A stretch of 37,181 nucleotides of DNA, from positions 1 through 37,181 of the forward strand of contig NZ_JACHBD010000025.1 in assembly GCF_014200175.1 (NCBI RefSeq). The letters run 5' to 3'. A program made the translations under genes and the position numbers. The notes under the pieces are model-generated. The model searched no databases and had not been told where the DNA came from. It was given only the letters and a program-made list of their open reading frames with translations. The stretch is from Rhizobium lentis. GTDB lineage: Bacteria > Pseudomonadota > Alphaproteobacteria > Rhizobiales > Rhizobiaceae. Shown piece by piece: positions 1-8,273 of the stretch; the stretch's first letter is position 1; every line of letters starts with the position of its first letter.

Positions 1-615
1 CCACCACGTCGTCGCTCGATCGAGTTCCTCTGAACGGTCTCGGACAAAATGTGGCTGCTCGTTGGAGGGATGGTACGACATCGTCATCGGCACGCGGTCG
101 CCGGCTTTTACGGTGAAACGTGCGAACGTCTTCATGTTGCGCCCTTTGAGCTCCAGGGCGGTGTGGAGTTCGACGGCGTTTGGCCCGGCGATCGCGCTCA
201 GTCCATAATCCTTGCGCCGCACCCAAGGCACCGCCTGACCGTTCTCGAACCTCAGCACGAGCTCCATTTCCATTTCGACGCTGCCAGAGACACCTGTAAT
301 TATGCGGATCAAATCGACGTGGCGATCGCCTTCGTTGATCGGCATGAAATCGATGAGCGCAACGACGCCGGTCGTCGTCTCGAACTGGGTTTCCAGGATT
401 GCAGTGTCGGGAAGGTAGCGCCGCCTGGTTTTGACAACCTTGTCGACCGGCGCGATCTTCCAGCGGCCGTTGTCCGCGGTTCCGAGCAGCGCTGCAAAGC
501 AGGCAGGGGAATCGAAGCGCGGCAGGCACAGCCAATCGATCGATCCATCCTTGGCCACGAGAGCTGCGGAGAGCATATTGCCGATTAGCCCGTAGTCCTC
601 GATCCGCATCGCCAT
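1..615 (-). CDS. Glycoside hydrolase family 15 (glucoamylase/trehalase-like) protein, N-terminal part
   Basis: The reverse strand is open from an ATG at 615 to the window edge (205 codons), so the C-terminus lies outside. The N-terminus reads MAMRIEDYGLIGNMLSAALV and continues with DGSIDWLCLPRFDSPACFAA, the hallmark opening of GH15-related proteins, in which an N-terminal beta-sandwich precedes the (alpha/alpha)6 catalytic barrel. Known members hydrolyse alpha-glucosidic links such as trehalose or maltodextrins. The catalytic barrel is not visible here, so substrate cannot be judged. The start lies 7 bp beyond the stop of the SDR gene, so the two are probably co-transcribed, a pairing I recall from other rhizobia. 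No signal peptide is seen, suggesting a cytoplasmic enzyme. Family call is firm; substrate is open. Confidence 0.85.
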   Translation of the reverse strand, partial: MAMRIEDYGLIGNMLSAALVAKDGSIDWLCLPRFDSPACFAALLGTADNGRWKIAPVDKVVKTRRRYLPDTAILETQFETTTGVVALIDFMPINEGDRHVDLIRIITGVSGSVEMEMELVLRFENGQAVPWVRRKDYGLSAIAGPNAVELHTALELKGRNMKTFARFTVKAGDRVPMTMSYHPSNEQPHFVRDRSEELDRATTWW

Positions 616-621
616 GTCCGA

Positions 622-1404
622 TCACCCACCGTGCGCAAAGGAAGGATAGTCGGTCATGCCTCCATCGACGAAGACCGTCGTCGCAGTGATGTAGCTCGCG
701 GCATCTGACGCCAGCATGACGGCGATGTTCGCGACGTCCTCGGGTTCTCCAATACGGCCTAGCGGGATCTTCCTCAGTAAATCCCTGTAGCCCTCCGCAT
801 TCTGCCAGACCGCCTGATTGATAGGGGTGCGGATTGCCCCCGGCGCAATGCAAAGAACGCGAACGCCATGCGGAGCCGCTTCCTGTGCCAGCGACTTGGA
901 CATCATTGATACGCCGGCCTTGCTCGCCGTATAGGCACTGTAGCCGGTCCAGGCGATTACCTCATGAACGCTCGTGGTGTTGAGCACAACGCCCGACCTC
1001 TGGGCGACCATGCGTTTCAGAGCTTGGCGCGCACACAGATACGTTCCCTTGAGGTTGATGTCGACGACCCTGCCCCAGGCATCCGGATCAGCTTCCCAGC
1101 CGAACGCATATCCGCCGTCAATTCCGGCGTTGTTGACCAATATGTCGATGCCGCCCCAGGCATTGTCGATCGCAGTGAACATCGTCTCGACCGCTTTGGG
1201 GTCGCTGATGTCGGCCATCAGACCAAGAGCTTCGCCGCCGGCAGCGGTGAATTCCTCAACGAGCCTCTCGGTTTCTTGTGGATTTACCAGATAGTTGATT
1301 GCAACTCGTGCCTCCTCGGCGGCAAAGGCCTTCGATATCGCGGCTCCGAGACCAGAATTGCCTCCCGTCACGAGAGCACGCTTATTGCTGAGTCCGAGGT
1401 TCAT
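622..1404 (-). CDS. SDR-family NAD(P)-dependent oxidoreductase (glucose 1-dehydrogenase-like)
   Basis: A 260-aa classical short-chain dehydrogenase. The cofactor motif TGGNSGLG is at residues 13-20, followed by NNAG, a serine in NTTSVHE, and the catalytic YTASK tyrosine/lysine pair. The C-terminus has the usual PGAIRTP and FVDGGM segments. The frame is open upstream to 1542, but those residues are low-complexity and unlike the family. The ATG at 1404 puts the Rossmann fold at the normal distance from the N-terminus; an ATG at 1449 is the alternative. It lies directly upstream of the GH15 gene in the same direction, so a role in sugar or polyol metabolism under stress is a reasonable inference. 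The exact substrate cannot be read from sequence. Confidence 0.85.
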   Translation of the reverse strand: MNLGLSNKRALVTGGNSGLGAAISKAFAAEEARVAINYLVNPQETERLVEEFTAAGGEALGLMADISDPKAVETMFTAIDNAWGGIDILVNNAGIDGGYAFGWEADPDAWGRVVDINLKGTYLCARQALKRMVAQRSGVVLNTTSVHEVIAWTGYSAYTASKAGVSMMSKSLAQEAAPHGVRVLCIAPGAIRTPINQAVWQNAEGYRDLLRKIPLGRIGEPEDVANIAVMLASDAASYITATTVFVDGGMTDYPSFAHGG

Positions 1405-1531
1405 CAGGATGTCCGCAGAATCGATCAAGCGGGGCGCTTCACCCGCCATCACCCAGTAACGCCAATGCGAAGCGCGTTGTTCCTGGCTTTTCGCTTTTCG
1501 CCGAGAACCATCTCCAGGGCAGCCCTCGCTG

Positions 1532-2503
1532 CTAGACGGCACTCATCGCGCTTGCCAGCCTCTGATGCAGCGCGCGCGCTGGCGGGGCCGAGGGGGTGTA
1601 GCTGGCCGCTGCTGGAAGTGAAGCCGCAGGCCGCCCGCCAGCTTGCACCTTAAATTGTGAAATCAACCGGGAAAGAGAACCGACTTCTTCTGCCAACCGG
1701 TTCGTGCTTGCAGTGGCCTCCTCGACCATGGCCGCATTCTGCTGCGTGACCTGATCCATCTGATTGATGGCCGTATTGACTTCTGAGAGACCAGTCGTTT
1801 GTTCTCTTGCCGCAGTGGCGATCGACTGAACGTGTTCGTTTATCCTGGAAACCTGACCTTGGATCAGGTTCAGTGCTTCGCCGGTGGCGGTCACAAGTCT
1901 CACGCCAGTCTGCACTTCGCTGCCAGAACGGGTAATCAGATACTTGATGTCCTTGGCGGCGCGGGCGGAACGCTGCGCAAGCTCGCGGACCTCCTGGGCG
2001 ACGACCGCAAACCCCTTGCCGACCTCCCCGGCGCGCGCTGCCTTGACGCCGGCGTTCAGCGCAAGCAGGTTCGTTTGAAACGCAATCTCGTCGATGACAT
2101 TGATGATCTGGCTGATCTCACCGAAGGCACTTTCGATACGTCCCATGGCCGCCACGGCATCCGTGACCACCGCGCTCGATTGATCCGTGCTTCTGCGCGC
2201 CTCACTGACCATATGGATGGCTTCGGCCGCGCGGTCTGTGGAATTCTTTACAGCCGATGTGATCTCCTCCAGACTTGCGGCGGTTTCCTCCAATGCGGCC
2301 GCCTGCTGTTCGGTACGTTTGGACAGGTCGCCAGACGCATTGCTGAGCTCGCCAGTGCCGGAGTTGATCGCGTCGATCGCCGCGCGGACTTCTGCCATCA
2401 CGGTTCTCAAACCGTCCATCGTTGCATTCACATCGCGCTTGAGTTCTCCGAATGAACCTTGGAATGCGCCTCGCATCTCATCGGTGAGGTCACCATGCGC
2501 CAA
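1532..2503 (-). pseudogene. Methyl-accepting chemotaxis protein, 5'-truncated
   Basis: The reverse strand encodes about 323 residues of a chemoreceptor: the end of a HAMP-like segment (GDLTDEMRGAFQGSFGELKRD) and then the whole cytoplasmic signalling coiled coil with methylation-helix repeats and the conserved hairpin tip. No membrane helices or sensor domain are present. An in-frame TAA lies five codons before the first possible start (TTG at 2503), and the DNA beyond shows no MCP similarity, so the 5' half is lost. At the tip the strongly conserved GVEAARAGE reads GVKAARAGE, with lysine at residue 154 of this fragment. This residue lies in the region that contacts CheA and CheW, so even an expressed fragment may signal poorly. 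The C-terminal tail is alanine/proline rich, as usual. Confidence 0.8.
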
Positions 2504-2763
2504 AGATCCGCGCTCTTACCCGGTTCGGAGAGCCCCAAAGAAGCCGGGCTCCGCGGTTTGCTCGCTGGAAATATTCGACTGAAGACTAGGTCGTTTGCGG
2601 CACTGGTTGCCGAAGGTCAATCAGTCGTGGCTTTGTTCGATAGCGCTTTCAGCGACGCGCGCCTGTTCAATCCCAGGTACTGGCCTAATAGCCATTGCCG
2701 GCTAAACCATTCGCTGAACTGTGGCCTATGTAAGCGACGGCGCGGTGGCGTGGTCACGTCACT

Positions 2764-2778
2764 GGTTGAAGATCAACC
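2764..2778. promoter_or_regulatory. Perfect inverted repeat, possible operator
   Basis: GGTTGA-AGA-TCAACC, a perfect 6-bp dyad with a 3-bp centre. The TTGA..TCAA arms recall Fnr/FixK boxes, but the usual spacer is 6 bp and here it is 3, so a standard FixK site is unlikely. It lies about 350 bp upstream of the Crp/Fnr start. Confidence 0.2.
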
Positions 2779-2961
2779 GATTACCGGCGCTATCGATCTC
2801 CGTTTCGACCGGCGATCTGGGGTATCGCTGCATCAATATGAACTTCGGCAGACAGATGACCGTTAACGTCGTAAATCTTGATTGCCTGCGGGAGCTCCGC
2901 CTGATTGGATAAGATCGCCCTGGCCACTCCAGGGCAGGCTACACAGGTGACAATTCCCTGC

Positions 2962-2977
2962 AGTTTGTCGCCAAACT
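2962..2977. promoter_or_regulatory. Perfect inverted repeat upstream of Crp/Fnr gene
   Basis: AGTTTG-TCGC-CAAACT, a perfect 6-bp dyad with a 4-bp spacer, 152 bp upstream of the GTG start of the regulator gene. The size and symmetry fit a dimeric regulator site and autoregulation is possible. No matching experimental site is known to me. Confidence 0.3.
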
Positions 2978-3129
2978 ACATTTTCACGTGCAGGTTCCGC
3001 TGGGGTAGAACGCATTAGCAATTGGGATTAAAACGGTATCGATTGGCCTCGCTCGTGCGTTTACGAGGGCGAACGGGTCTGAAGCGGCAAATGACGTATG
3101 CCAACGCAGACACTGACGAAGGCGACGCT

Positions 3130-3888
3130 GTGACAAAAATCGCGCAAACAGATACCAGGAACAGATTGCTGCGGGGGCTTCCTGAGCAGGCGTTTGACCA
3201 TATCGCATCATACCTGAAGCCCGTTGATCTTCCGGTCCGCCGCTCGCTTGTTGAACCTGATCAACGCATTGAGCACGTCTGTTTTATCGAGAGCGGCCTA
3301 GGTTCAATGGTGGCCGTGGCTTCGAACGGAATAGGCATCGAGGTGGGTCAGATTGGATACGAAGGCATGAGCGGATATCCGGTTGTGCTCGGCGTCGATC
3401 GGACGCCAAACCGCACTTTCATGCAGGTTTCAGGAGACGGGCTAGAACTGGCCACCAGCCGTTTCCTGTCGCTTTTGCGCGGCGAGGAGGTTCGTCTGAT
3501 CTTTCTCCGCTACGTTCACACGCGAGAGCTGCAACTGGCTCATTCGGCTTTGGCGGCGGGCCGATACAACATGCACCAGCGCCTCGCGAGATGGCTGCTG
3601 ATGTGCCATGATCGTCTTCTCGTGGATGATATGCCCCTTACTCACGCGTTTTTGGCGTTGATGCTTGGCGTCAGACGGTCCGGTGTTACCGAACATCTGC
3701 ATATTCTCGAGGGTATGCACGCCATCAAGTCGACGCGCGGGAACGTCCAGATTTTGAGCCGCCAGATTCTCCTCGATGTTGCCGATGGTTGTTACGGCGC
3801 TCCGGAAGCCGAGTACGAACGGCTTCTTGGGTCCACGTCGTCAGACGGTCAAAGTGCGGCGAGACTAAAAGGGACGTGGGGTAGCTAG
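3130..3888 (+). CDS. Crp/Fnr-family transcriptional regulator (copy 1)
   Basis: A 252-aa regulator with an N-terminal cyclic-nucleotide-binding-like beta barrel (IEHVCFIESGLGSMVAVASN and GYEGMSGYPVVLG near residues 45-90) and a C-terminal winged helix containing LTHAFLALMLGVRRSGVTEH. This is the rhizobial subgroup common on symbiotic and accessory replicons; there is no Fnr-type N-terminal cysteine cluster, so it should not hold an iron-sulfur cluster. I place the start at GTG 3130 because GAAGG sits 7 bases upstream and because the protein then aligns residue for residue with copy 2. Upstream in-frame ATGs at 3022 and 3091 would add 36 or 13 non-conserved residues. The gene appears monocistronic. 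Ligand and targets are unknown. Confidence 0.85.
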   Translation: MTKIAQTDTRNRLLRGLPEQAFDHIASYLKPVDLPVRRSLVEPDQRIEHVCFIESGLGSMVAVASNGIGIEVGQIGYEGMSGYPVVLGVDRTPNRTFMQVSGDGLELATSRFLSLLRGEEVRLIFLRYVHTRELQLAHSALAAGRYNMHQRLARWLLMCHDRLLVDDMPLTHAFLALMLGVRRSGVTEHLHILEGMHAIKSTRGNVQILSRQILLDVADGCYGAPEAEYERLLGSTSSDGQSAARLKGTWGS

Positions 3889-4353
3889 TCCTGTTCCAAG
3901 ACCGAACATCGATGAGCAGCCTCAACAGTCCATCCTCATCCTTCACGCCGTGCTGACAGGACTGAATAATCGAGAGGCCAGATCCTGGCGCTCGGCGTCC
4001 GAGGTAATCCTCTCACGTGCGACGTGATTGAATACCTCTGGCAGAGGGCTACCTCGGCATCATTCAGCGCGGTTTGGGTTTGGAATACCTCGGACAGGAT
4101 CATAACGCCCTCACTCCCCTATGCAAAAGGTAGGTCGCTGGCGCGATGGTTCACGTGACAGGATCTCACGACTTAGTGTCCGGCATGCATCTAGCCATCG
4201 GGCCGCGGGAAACTCGGAGACGGCCGCCATGAGCGGATCCGATCATAAAGCAACGCTCCGAGAGCATGTCACGGACCACGCGGCTATGTGTCGGATCACG
4301 GATCCCGCCAAAATCAGCCCGGGAGTCCCACTTCGCAGCCAACACAAACACTT
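3889..4353. other. Non-coding or degraded stretch
   Basis: I see no convincing gene between the Crp/Fnr stop and the DUF1003 stop. Small frames on either strand lack family features and ribosome sites. Confidence 0.4.
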
Positions 4354-4905
4354 CTACTTGTCTTGCCCTTCCGCCTGGATGCGATCCAGCACTGCTTCCG
4401 GCGCAATGTCTTTCTTTAGCTCTTCGACCTCATGGTCCGCCTCGGTCGGGACTTCAAGCTTCTTTGCAATGGCTTCGACCATCGCGATTAGGCGGGTCGT
4501 TTCGTGTTCGTTTAATAAGCTGATCTGGAGGTCTAGGTCTGCGCGGACATTGTCCTGTGCAGCCATTCGGTTCTGGTTGATCAGGACAAACGTCGAGAGA
4601 AAGATCGCCTCGACCGACGCCTCCATCGCGAGGATAACCAGAGAGGGGTCCCAGGGTTGCACCTGTGGGATCAAACCCACATTTGCGACGATCCAGGCGC
4701 CATAGAACACGATGTGAATGTAGACGAACATCATGGAGCCAGCAAACTTGCTGACCGCAGCAGCGGCACGCTCCTGAGCCGACGCTGCATTTTGGCTCTG
4801 CCGGCGGCGCTGCATGATGGCTTCTATGTTGCGGGTTAAGGCGGGTGTTAATCCTGCCGCGGCCGGAGTTGTTGGGCTTTTGCGCTCCGGATGGTCGTCA
4901 TTCAT
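4354..4905 (-). CDS. DUF1003 domain membrane protein
   Basis: A 183-aa protein with two closely spaced transmembrane helices (around VYIHIVFYGAWIVANVGLI and LVILAMEASVEAIFLSTFVL) separated by a proline/tryptophan loop, then the conserved INQNRMAAQDNVRADLDLQI segment and an acidic helical tail. This is the usual DUF1003 architecture. The function of the family is not established; it sits in the inner membrane. The start at 4905 gives a polar N-terminus; the 39 upstream residues of the open frame are atypical. It is alone in its orientation. Confidence 0.85.
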   Translation of the reverse strand: MNDDHPERKSPTTPAAAGLTPALTRNIEAIMQRRRQSQNAASAQERAAAAVSKFAGSMMFVYIHIVFYGAWIVANVGLIPQVQPWDPSLVILAMEASVEAIFLSTFVLINQNRMAAQDNVRADLDLQISLLNEHETTRLIAMVEAIAKKLEVPTEADHEVEELKKDIAPEAVLDRIQAEGQDK

Positions 4906-5653
4906 TGCCTTGATCCTGAGATTTGGAAACGGTTGGCCGCGACTTTTCCCGAAAGGCGCCTCGTGCAGTCCGATTCGATGATTAACTCGGTCCCAAGAGC
5001 AAGGTTGCTGCGCACTGGGCAATTCAGTCCCAGGTCACGATCCCGTTTAACCGTGACCTGCACCATCCGCAACTTCCAGCGAAGCATGAACGCTCTCGCT
5101 AATGGCTTTGCAATTTCTCATGACGAGAGAGATCACCGATATGCGGCCATTCCAGCTGGAACTCGAAAGCATGGGTAAACCTCCCCTCAGTGTCGGAAGA
5201 ATCGCGCCCACACCAGGATTGGTCGACACAATTCTTTCAATGACTCCACCGGCGAAGGTCACCTCGGCGCGGTTGATGTTCGCGGTCCGTCGAACGAAGG
5301 AGAGCCCTGGAAAATTGTCGGGCTGACATTGTCGCCAGGCGAGGAACAAAACGCGAGCCATCTGTTGGATCAGCTTGCGTAACCGCTTATGTCGTGGCAA
5401 GAATGCCTGCCAGTGCGTCCGTTGACGTGGCTGGTAATCGTGGCACCCGCGGAGGCGTCAGAGGCACCGACCGCAGGTGCCGCTTTAGGGCAGAATTGGG
5501 CTAAGGCTTTATCGCACGCCTCCCCGTGGAGCTTCCGGGCAGCGGCTCAACTTTGATTTGCGAGATCGTGAGCGCCGACGTAGAGCAAGTAGGCTCAGCC
5601 GGTCCACAAGCTTTTCCGGAAATGCGGGGGGTGGGGCCCAGCGACGGCATCCC
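4906..5653. other. Stretch without a supported gene; possible short coding remnant
   Basis: No complete gene is evident. One forward frame near 5215-5383 reads protein-like and ends cleanly (EPWKIVGLTLSPGEEQNASH followed by LLDQLA and a stop), but it has no start and its upstream part is closed in frame. It could be the tail of a decayed gene. I do not recognise the family. Confidence 0.25.
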
Positions 5654-6562
5654 TTAGCGCGCTAGAGGTCTAGCCTCGTTCAAATCGTTTCGGATCGCGG
5701 TGGCCGCTATGCCCGCCTGCCCCATCGCGGTCCCGATCTGATCCAAGCCAATCACCACATCTCCAGCTGCATACAGGCCAGGTAGGGTTGACCTTTGGTG
5801 ACTGTCGACGATGACGCAGCCGTTCTCCGACAATTCTGCGCCGACCATAGCTGCCAGTTTCGACCGAGCGTCCGATCCAAGTGCCGGGTATATAGACGAA
5901 AACTCGCCGATACCGGAAGCTGTCGCGACTCTGATTGCATCGCGCTCGGGGTCGATGGATTTTATCGGACCTTTCTGGAGGCCGATTCGCAAGTCCCGCA
6001 GCCGATTGACCTCAATCTCGGAGAGCTCGTGTTCCCCTTGCGGTGTAATGATCGTCACCTGTGTCGTATAACTCCGCAGGAACAGCGCCTCTGCAAACGC
6101 TCTCGATCCGCAACCGATAACAGCCACACGCCTGTCGGTGACCTCGAACCCGTCGCAGACAGGACAGTAGCGGATAAGGCCGCGCGCAACAGCCTCGTCA
6201 TGACGCTCGGCCAGCATCGGTGGCTTGCGGTCGGTGACACCGGTGGCGAGAAGGACCGTTTGCGCCCGCATGCTGCCGCTGCTGGAGAGAACTCGAAAGC
6301 CGACCTGCTCCTTCCGAAGCTGGCTAACGCCCTCAGTCAGGATCTGAACTTTGTACCTTTGAAGCTGTGTGCGCATCCTGGCGACAAGCTCCCTTCCGCT
6401 GATGCCATCCGGGAACCCTGCGAGGTTATGGGAAATCGGAATGGTGGCGGCACGACTGCTATGGTCATCGAATACGGTTGTTGAGAGGTGGTAGCGCGCA
6501 AGATAAATGGCCGCAGTTAAGCCAGCAGGTCCACCTCCGATGATAATGCAATCGCGCATCAT
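5654..6562 (-). CDS. Thioredoxin-reductase-like NAD(P)/FAD-dependent oxidoreductase
   Basis: A 302-aa class II pyridine-nucleotide disulfide oxidoreductase. The FAD motif IIIGGGPAGLTAAIYLARY is at residues 6-24, the NADPH-binding motif VIGCGSRAFAEALFL follows in the middle, and the second FAD motif LYAAGDVV is near the C-terminus. The redox-active pair is C133-P-V-C136, replacing the CAT-C of canonical TrxB, and the C-terminus QIGTAMGQAGIAATAIRN is like the stand-alone TrxR-like proteins of rhizobia. It would transfer electrons from NADPH to a disulfide partner in the cytoplasm; the partner is not encoded nearby. A GGAG motif lies just before the ATG-ATG pair at 6562/6559, so either could initiate. 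The frame is open further upstream to 6742, but without homology. Confidence 0.85.
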   Translation of the reverse strand: MMRDCIIIGGGPAGLTAAIYLARYHLSTTVFDDHSSRAATIPISHNLAGFPDGISGRELVARMRTQLQRYKVQILTEGVSQLRKEQVGFRVLSSSGSMRAQTVLLATGVTDRKPPMLAERHDEAVARGLIRYCPVCDGFEVTDRRVAVIGCGSRAFAEALFLRSYTTQVTIITPQGEHELSEIEVNRLRDLRIGLQKGPIKSIDPERDAIRVATASGIGEFSSIYPALGSDARSKLAAMVGAELSENGCVIVDSHQRSTLPGLYAAGDVVIGLDQIGTAMGQAGIAATAIRNDLNEARPLAR

Positions 6563-6741
6563 GTCTCCAGACCATCGCCACTTAAGATGTCGTAAGGCGC
6601 CACTTAGAGGGGAGCATTCTCTGATTTCCCTGAGCAGGCCCGACAGCTGCTCGCGGGCGTTTGAGTTGGTTCCTCGAACGGTTTCCTTCGAAAAGCTGAC
6701 GCCATGCCCGATCAGACCGTCTTGCTTCAAGATTGATGCCA

Positions 6742-6890
6742 TCCGCGGAACTCAATAGATGGACCTTCAGGTCATAAATTGACAAAGCTTGGTCCGCAGC
6801 TGCTTCGGCGATGTTGGAATAACTGACATCGCCCGCATCGACGAGGTATACCGCTCCGCGGAAGAGAGCGCGTCCGGCGTCCGTTGCCCG
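6742..6890 (-). pseudogene. Unidentified coding remnant downstream of the small membrane protein
   Basis: In the same frame as, and just after, the stop of the 72-aa membrane protein the reverse strand reads GRALFRGAVYLVDAGDVSYS and NIAEAAADQALSIYDLKVHL before becoming unlike a protein. The composition looks like a real protein piece. It has no start and I do not recognise it. It lies in a 328-base interval (6563-6890) that otherwise holds nothing evident. Confidence 0.25.
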
Positions 6891-7109
6891 TCACGCGGAT
6901 ACCAAGATGGTGATCATCGCTAGTGCGAAGCCAACGCCGGCCCCAGCGAGGCCCGTTGTCATATAACCGGTAAATCTCCCGGCTTGGCCGTGCCTGATCT
7001 CCTCAGCGGTCCCGAGAACGGCCGCCAGGCCGGCAGCAATCCAGCATGTAAGCGTCAACGTCCCCAAAAGTATCGCCCAGTGCGGTGCGTCGATTGAAAG
7101 CACTGTCAT
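6891..7109 (-). CDS. Small two-helix membrane protein
   Basis: A 72-aa protein with two hydrophobic segments, about residues 11-34 (WAILLGTLTLTCWIAAGLAA) and 52-71 (GLAGAGVGFALAMITILVSA), joined by a short polar loop with EEIRHGQAGRF. Its ATG overlaps the TGA of the DUF982 gene (ATGA), so translation is probably coupled. No family is recognised; an inner-membrane location is predicted. Longer in-frame starts upstream would lie inside the DUF982 gene and are rejected. Confidence 0.6.
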   Translation of the reverse strand: MTVLSIDAPHWAILLGTLTLTCWIAAGLAAVLGTAEEIRHGQAGRFTGYMTTGLAGAGVGFALAMITILVSA

Positions 7110-7366
7110 GCGAATACCCTCGCGGCGAGCGCCGCCTCCATGAACGCCCTGCGGGCTCCCTCGACACTTCCACGGCGAGCGATGGCGTCGACGCATCTTC
7201 GCTTGGCGATGCCGAACTCGCGAGAATGGGTCGACGGCCAGCGATGGAGAAGCGCCGCAAGCGCCGCGTCCGGACCCTCGATGCGTTCACGCATGCCGTC
7301 GCCGATCCGGACGTATACCGTTGGCTTCCAAGTGACATGGAAGTCGATATCGATAACCTTTTCCAT
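7106..7366 (-). CDS. DUF982 family protein
   Basis: An 86-aa protein matching the rhizobial DUF982 pattern: an N-terminal beta segment PTVYVRIGDGMRERIEGP, then AALLHRWP, a conserved cysteine in KRRCVDAI, and the C-terminal SVEGARRAFMEAALAA. Function of the family is unknown; members are numerous on rhizobial plasmids. GAGG six bases upstream of the ATG at 7366 supports this start over the in-frame ATG at 7375. The last four bases overlap the next gene. Confidence 0.75.
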   Translation of the reverse strand: MEKVIDIDFHVTWKPTVYVRIGDGMRERIEGPDAALAALLHRWPSTHSREFGIAKRRCVDAIARRGSVEGARRAFMEAALAARVFA

Positions 7367-7734
7367 TGCAGACCTCATTGCCAGGTTTTCCCCGACAACC
7401 GGGTTCAGGTGTCCGAGTTCCCAAGCCGTACTGGTTGGTCCGTTATCGGACAGCTTGGAAGAGAACATAGGGAGAAGGTCGTGATCCGGCGATACTGGAG
7501 GATTGTAATCTGAGTATATTTCGACGGCGTCCGCGACGACGCCGAGTTCGTGCAGCGGCGGTGGAGCCGGCCGAGGCGGGAGGTTTGGTCGAAGGGCCGG
7601 AACTCTGCGGACTTTTCACCCAACTCGGTGCAAAATAGAAAAAGGGAGTCAAAGCCGAAGTAAAATCGCTGGAATATTCAAGGTGCATCTCACCGCAATT
7701 GCCATAGTGAGCCTTCAACAAATGCGCAGCCCGA
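7367..7734. other. Non-coding stretch upstream of DUF982
   Basis: No gene is supported here. The frames on both strands are serine/arginine-rich artefacts. The promoter for the DUF982 pair is expected in this interval. Confidence 0.35.
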
Positions 7735-7905
7735 TTATCCAACCGGGCGGGTGATCATCAGCCAGAGAATTCCCAGCACCGAAGGGAAGGCCGGAAAGCC
7801 AAAATAAAACCAGGTCCAGAACAGCCGATGGGATCGCGCCGGCAGCGGCTCACGTATCGCTGCGTATTCTCGAAGGCTGGCAAGATTGGTACACAATCTC
7901 GGGAT
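7735..7905 (-). pseudogene. C-terminal fragment of a DUF2269-like membrane protein
   Basis: Ending at a TAA at 7735-7737, the reverse strand reads PLPARSHRLFWTWFYFGFPA and then FPSVLGILWLMITRPVG. This resembles the last membrane helix and terminus of DUF2269 integral membrane proteins. Upstream, about 20 residues (LQIPRLCTNLASLREYAAIR) fit the preceding loop, then similarity is lost and the frame carries a stop, so the N-terminal helices are missing. The match is from memory of the family pattern. The adjoining interval 7906-8273 holds no recognisable gene apart from a palindrome. Confidence 0.4.
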
Positions 7906-8175
7906 CTGCAGATTATGCTGCGGCGCGCGGCCCTGCTGGTGCGCAACGCCGGGTCGATCACTCTCGACGACGATCCTGAAGAGGCTCTACGGAATGTCTC
8001 GAGCGATCTGGTGCTGACGCGCAACGACACGATCAGATTTATCGCGGGAGTGGATGGAGAAGAACACCTATCTGCCGGTGCACAACCTCGATGAGGATGG
8101 CGATGTGGACGGGAATGCCTGAGTAGCGCGCAAACATCAAATGGCAACATAAATCCTTTTGGAGGTTGCTTCAGC

Positions 8176-8189
8176 GCGCTTGCAAGCGC
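8176..8189. promoter_or_regulatory. Perfect 14-bp palindrome upstream of second Crp/Fnr gene
   Basis: GCGCTTGCAAGCGC is fully self-complementary and ends 84 bases before the GTG start of the regulator gene at 8274. Its position suits an operator, possibly for autoregulation. It differs in sequence from the inverted repeat upstream of the paralogue. Confidence 0.35.
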
Positions 8190-8273
8190 ATACTAATTTA
8201 ATGGTGCCGCAGATCCTGGCTTGGCACCTGAGGGCCTTACTATTTGTCTCCCGCCATAACGGAGGAGACCCCT

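Larger units (their letters stand above)
2504..3129. other. Intergenic stretch without a recognisable gene
   Basis: Short frames occur on both strands (a 63-aa forward frame at 2721-2912 is the longest neat one), but none resembles a family I know and none has a good ribosome site. Two inverted repeats are listed separately. The segment separates the truncated MCP from the first Crp/Fnr gene and probably holds the promoter of the latter. Confidence 0.4.

Noticed and set aside
49..588. 179-aa forward open frame
   Set aside because: It is the antisense of the GH15 gene; the reverse translation has clear family motifs and the forward one has none.
964..1653. 229-aa forward open frame
   Set aside because: Antisense of the SDR gene; no domain features and no ribosome site.
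4121..4705. 194-aa forward open frame
   Set aside because: Mostly antisense to the DUF1003 gene, with cysteine/serine-rich artefactual composition.
7758..8150. 130-aa reverse and 88-aa forward frames over the same DNA
   Set aside because: Neither shows a family pattern or start site; only the short DUF2269-like piece in another reverse frame is plausible.
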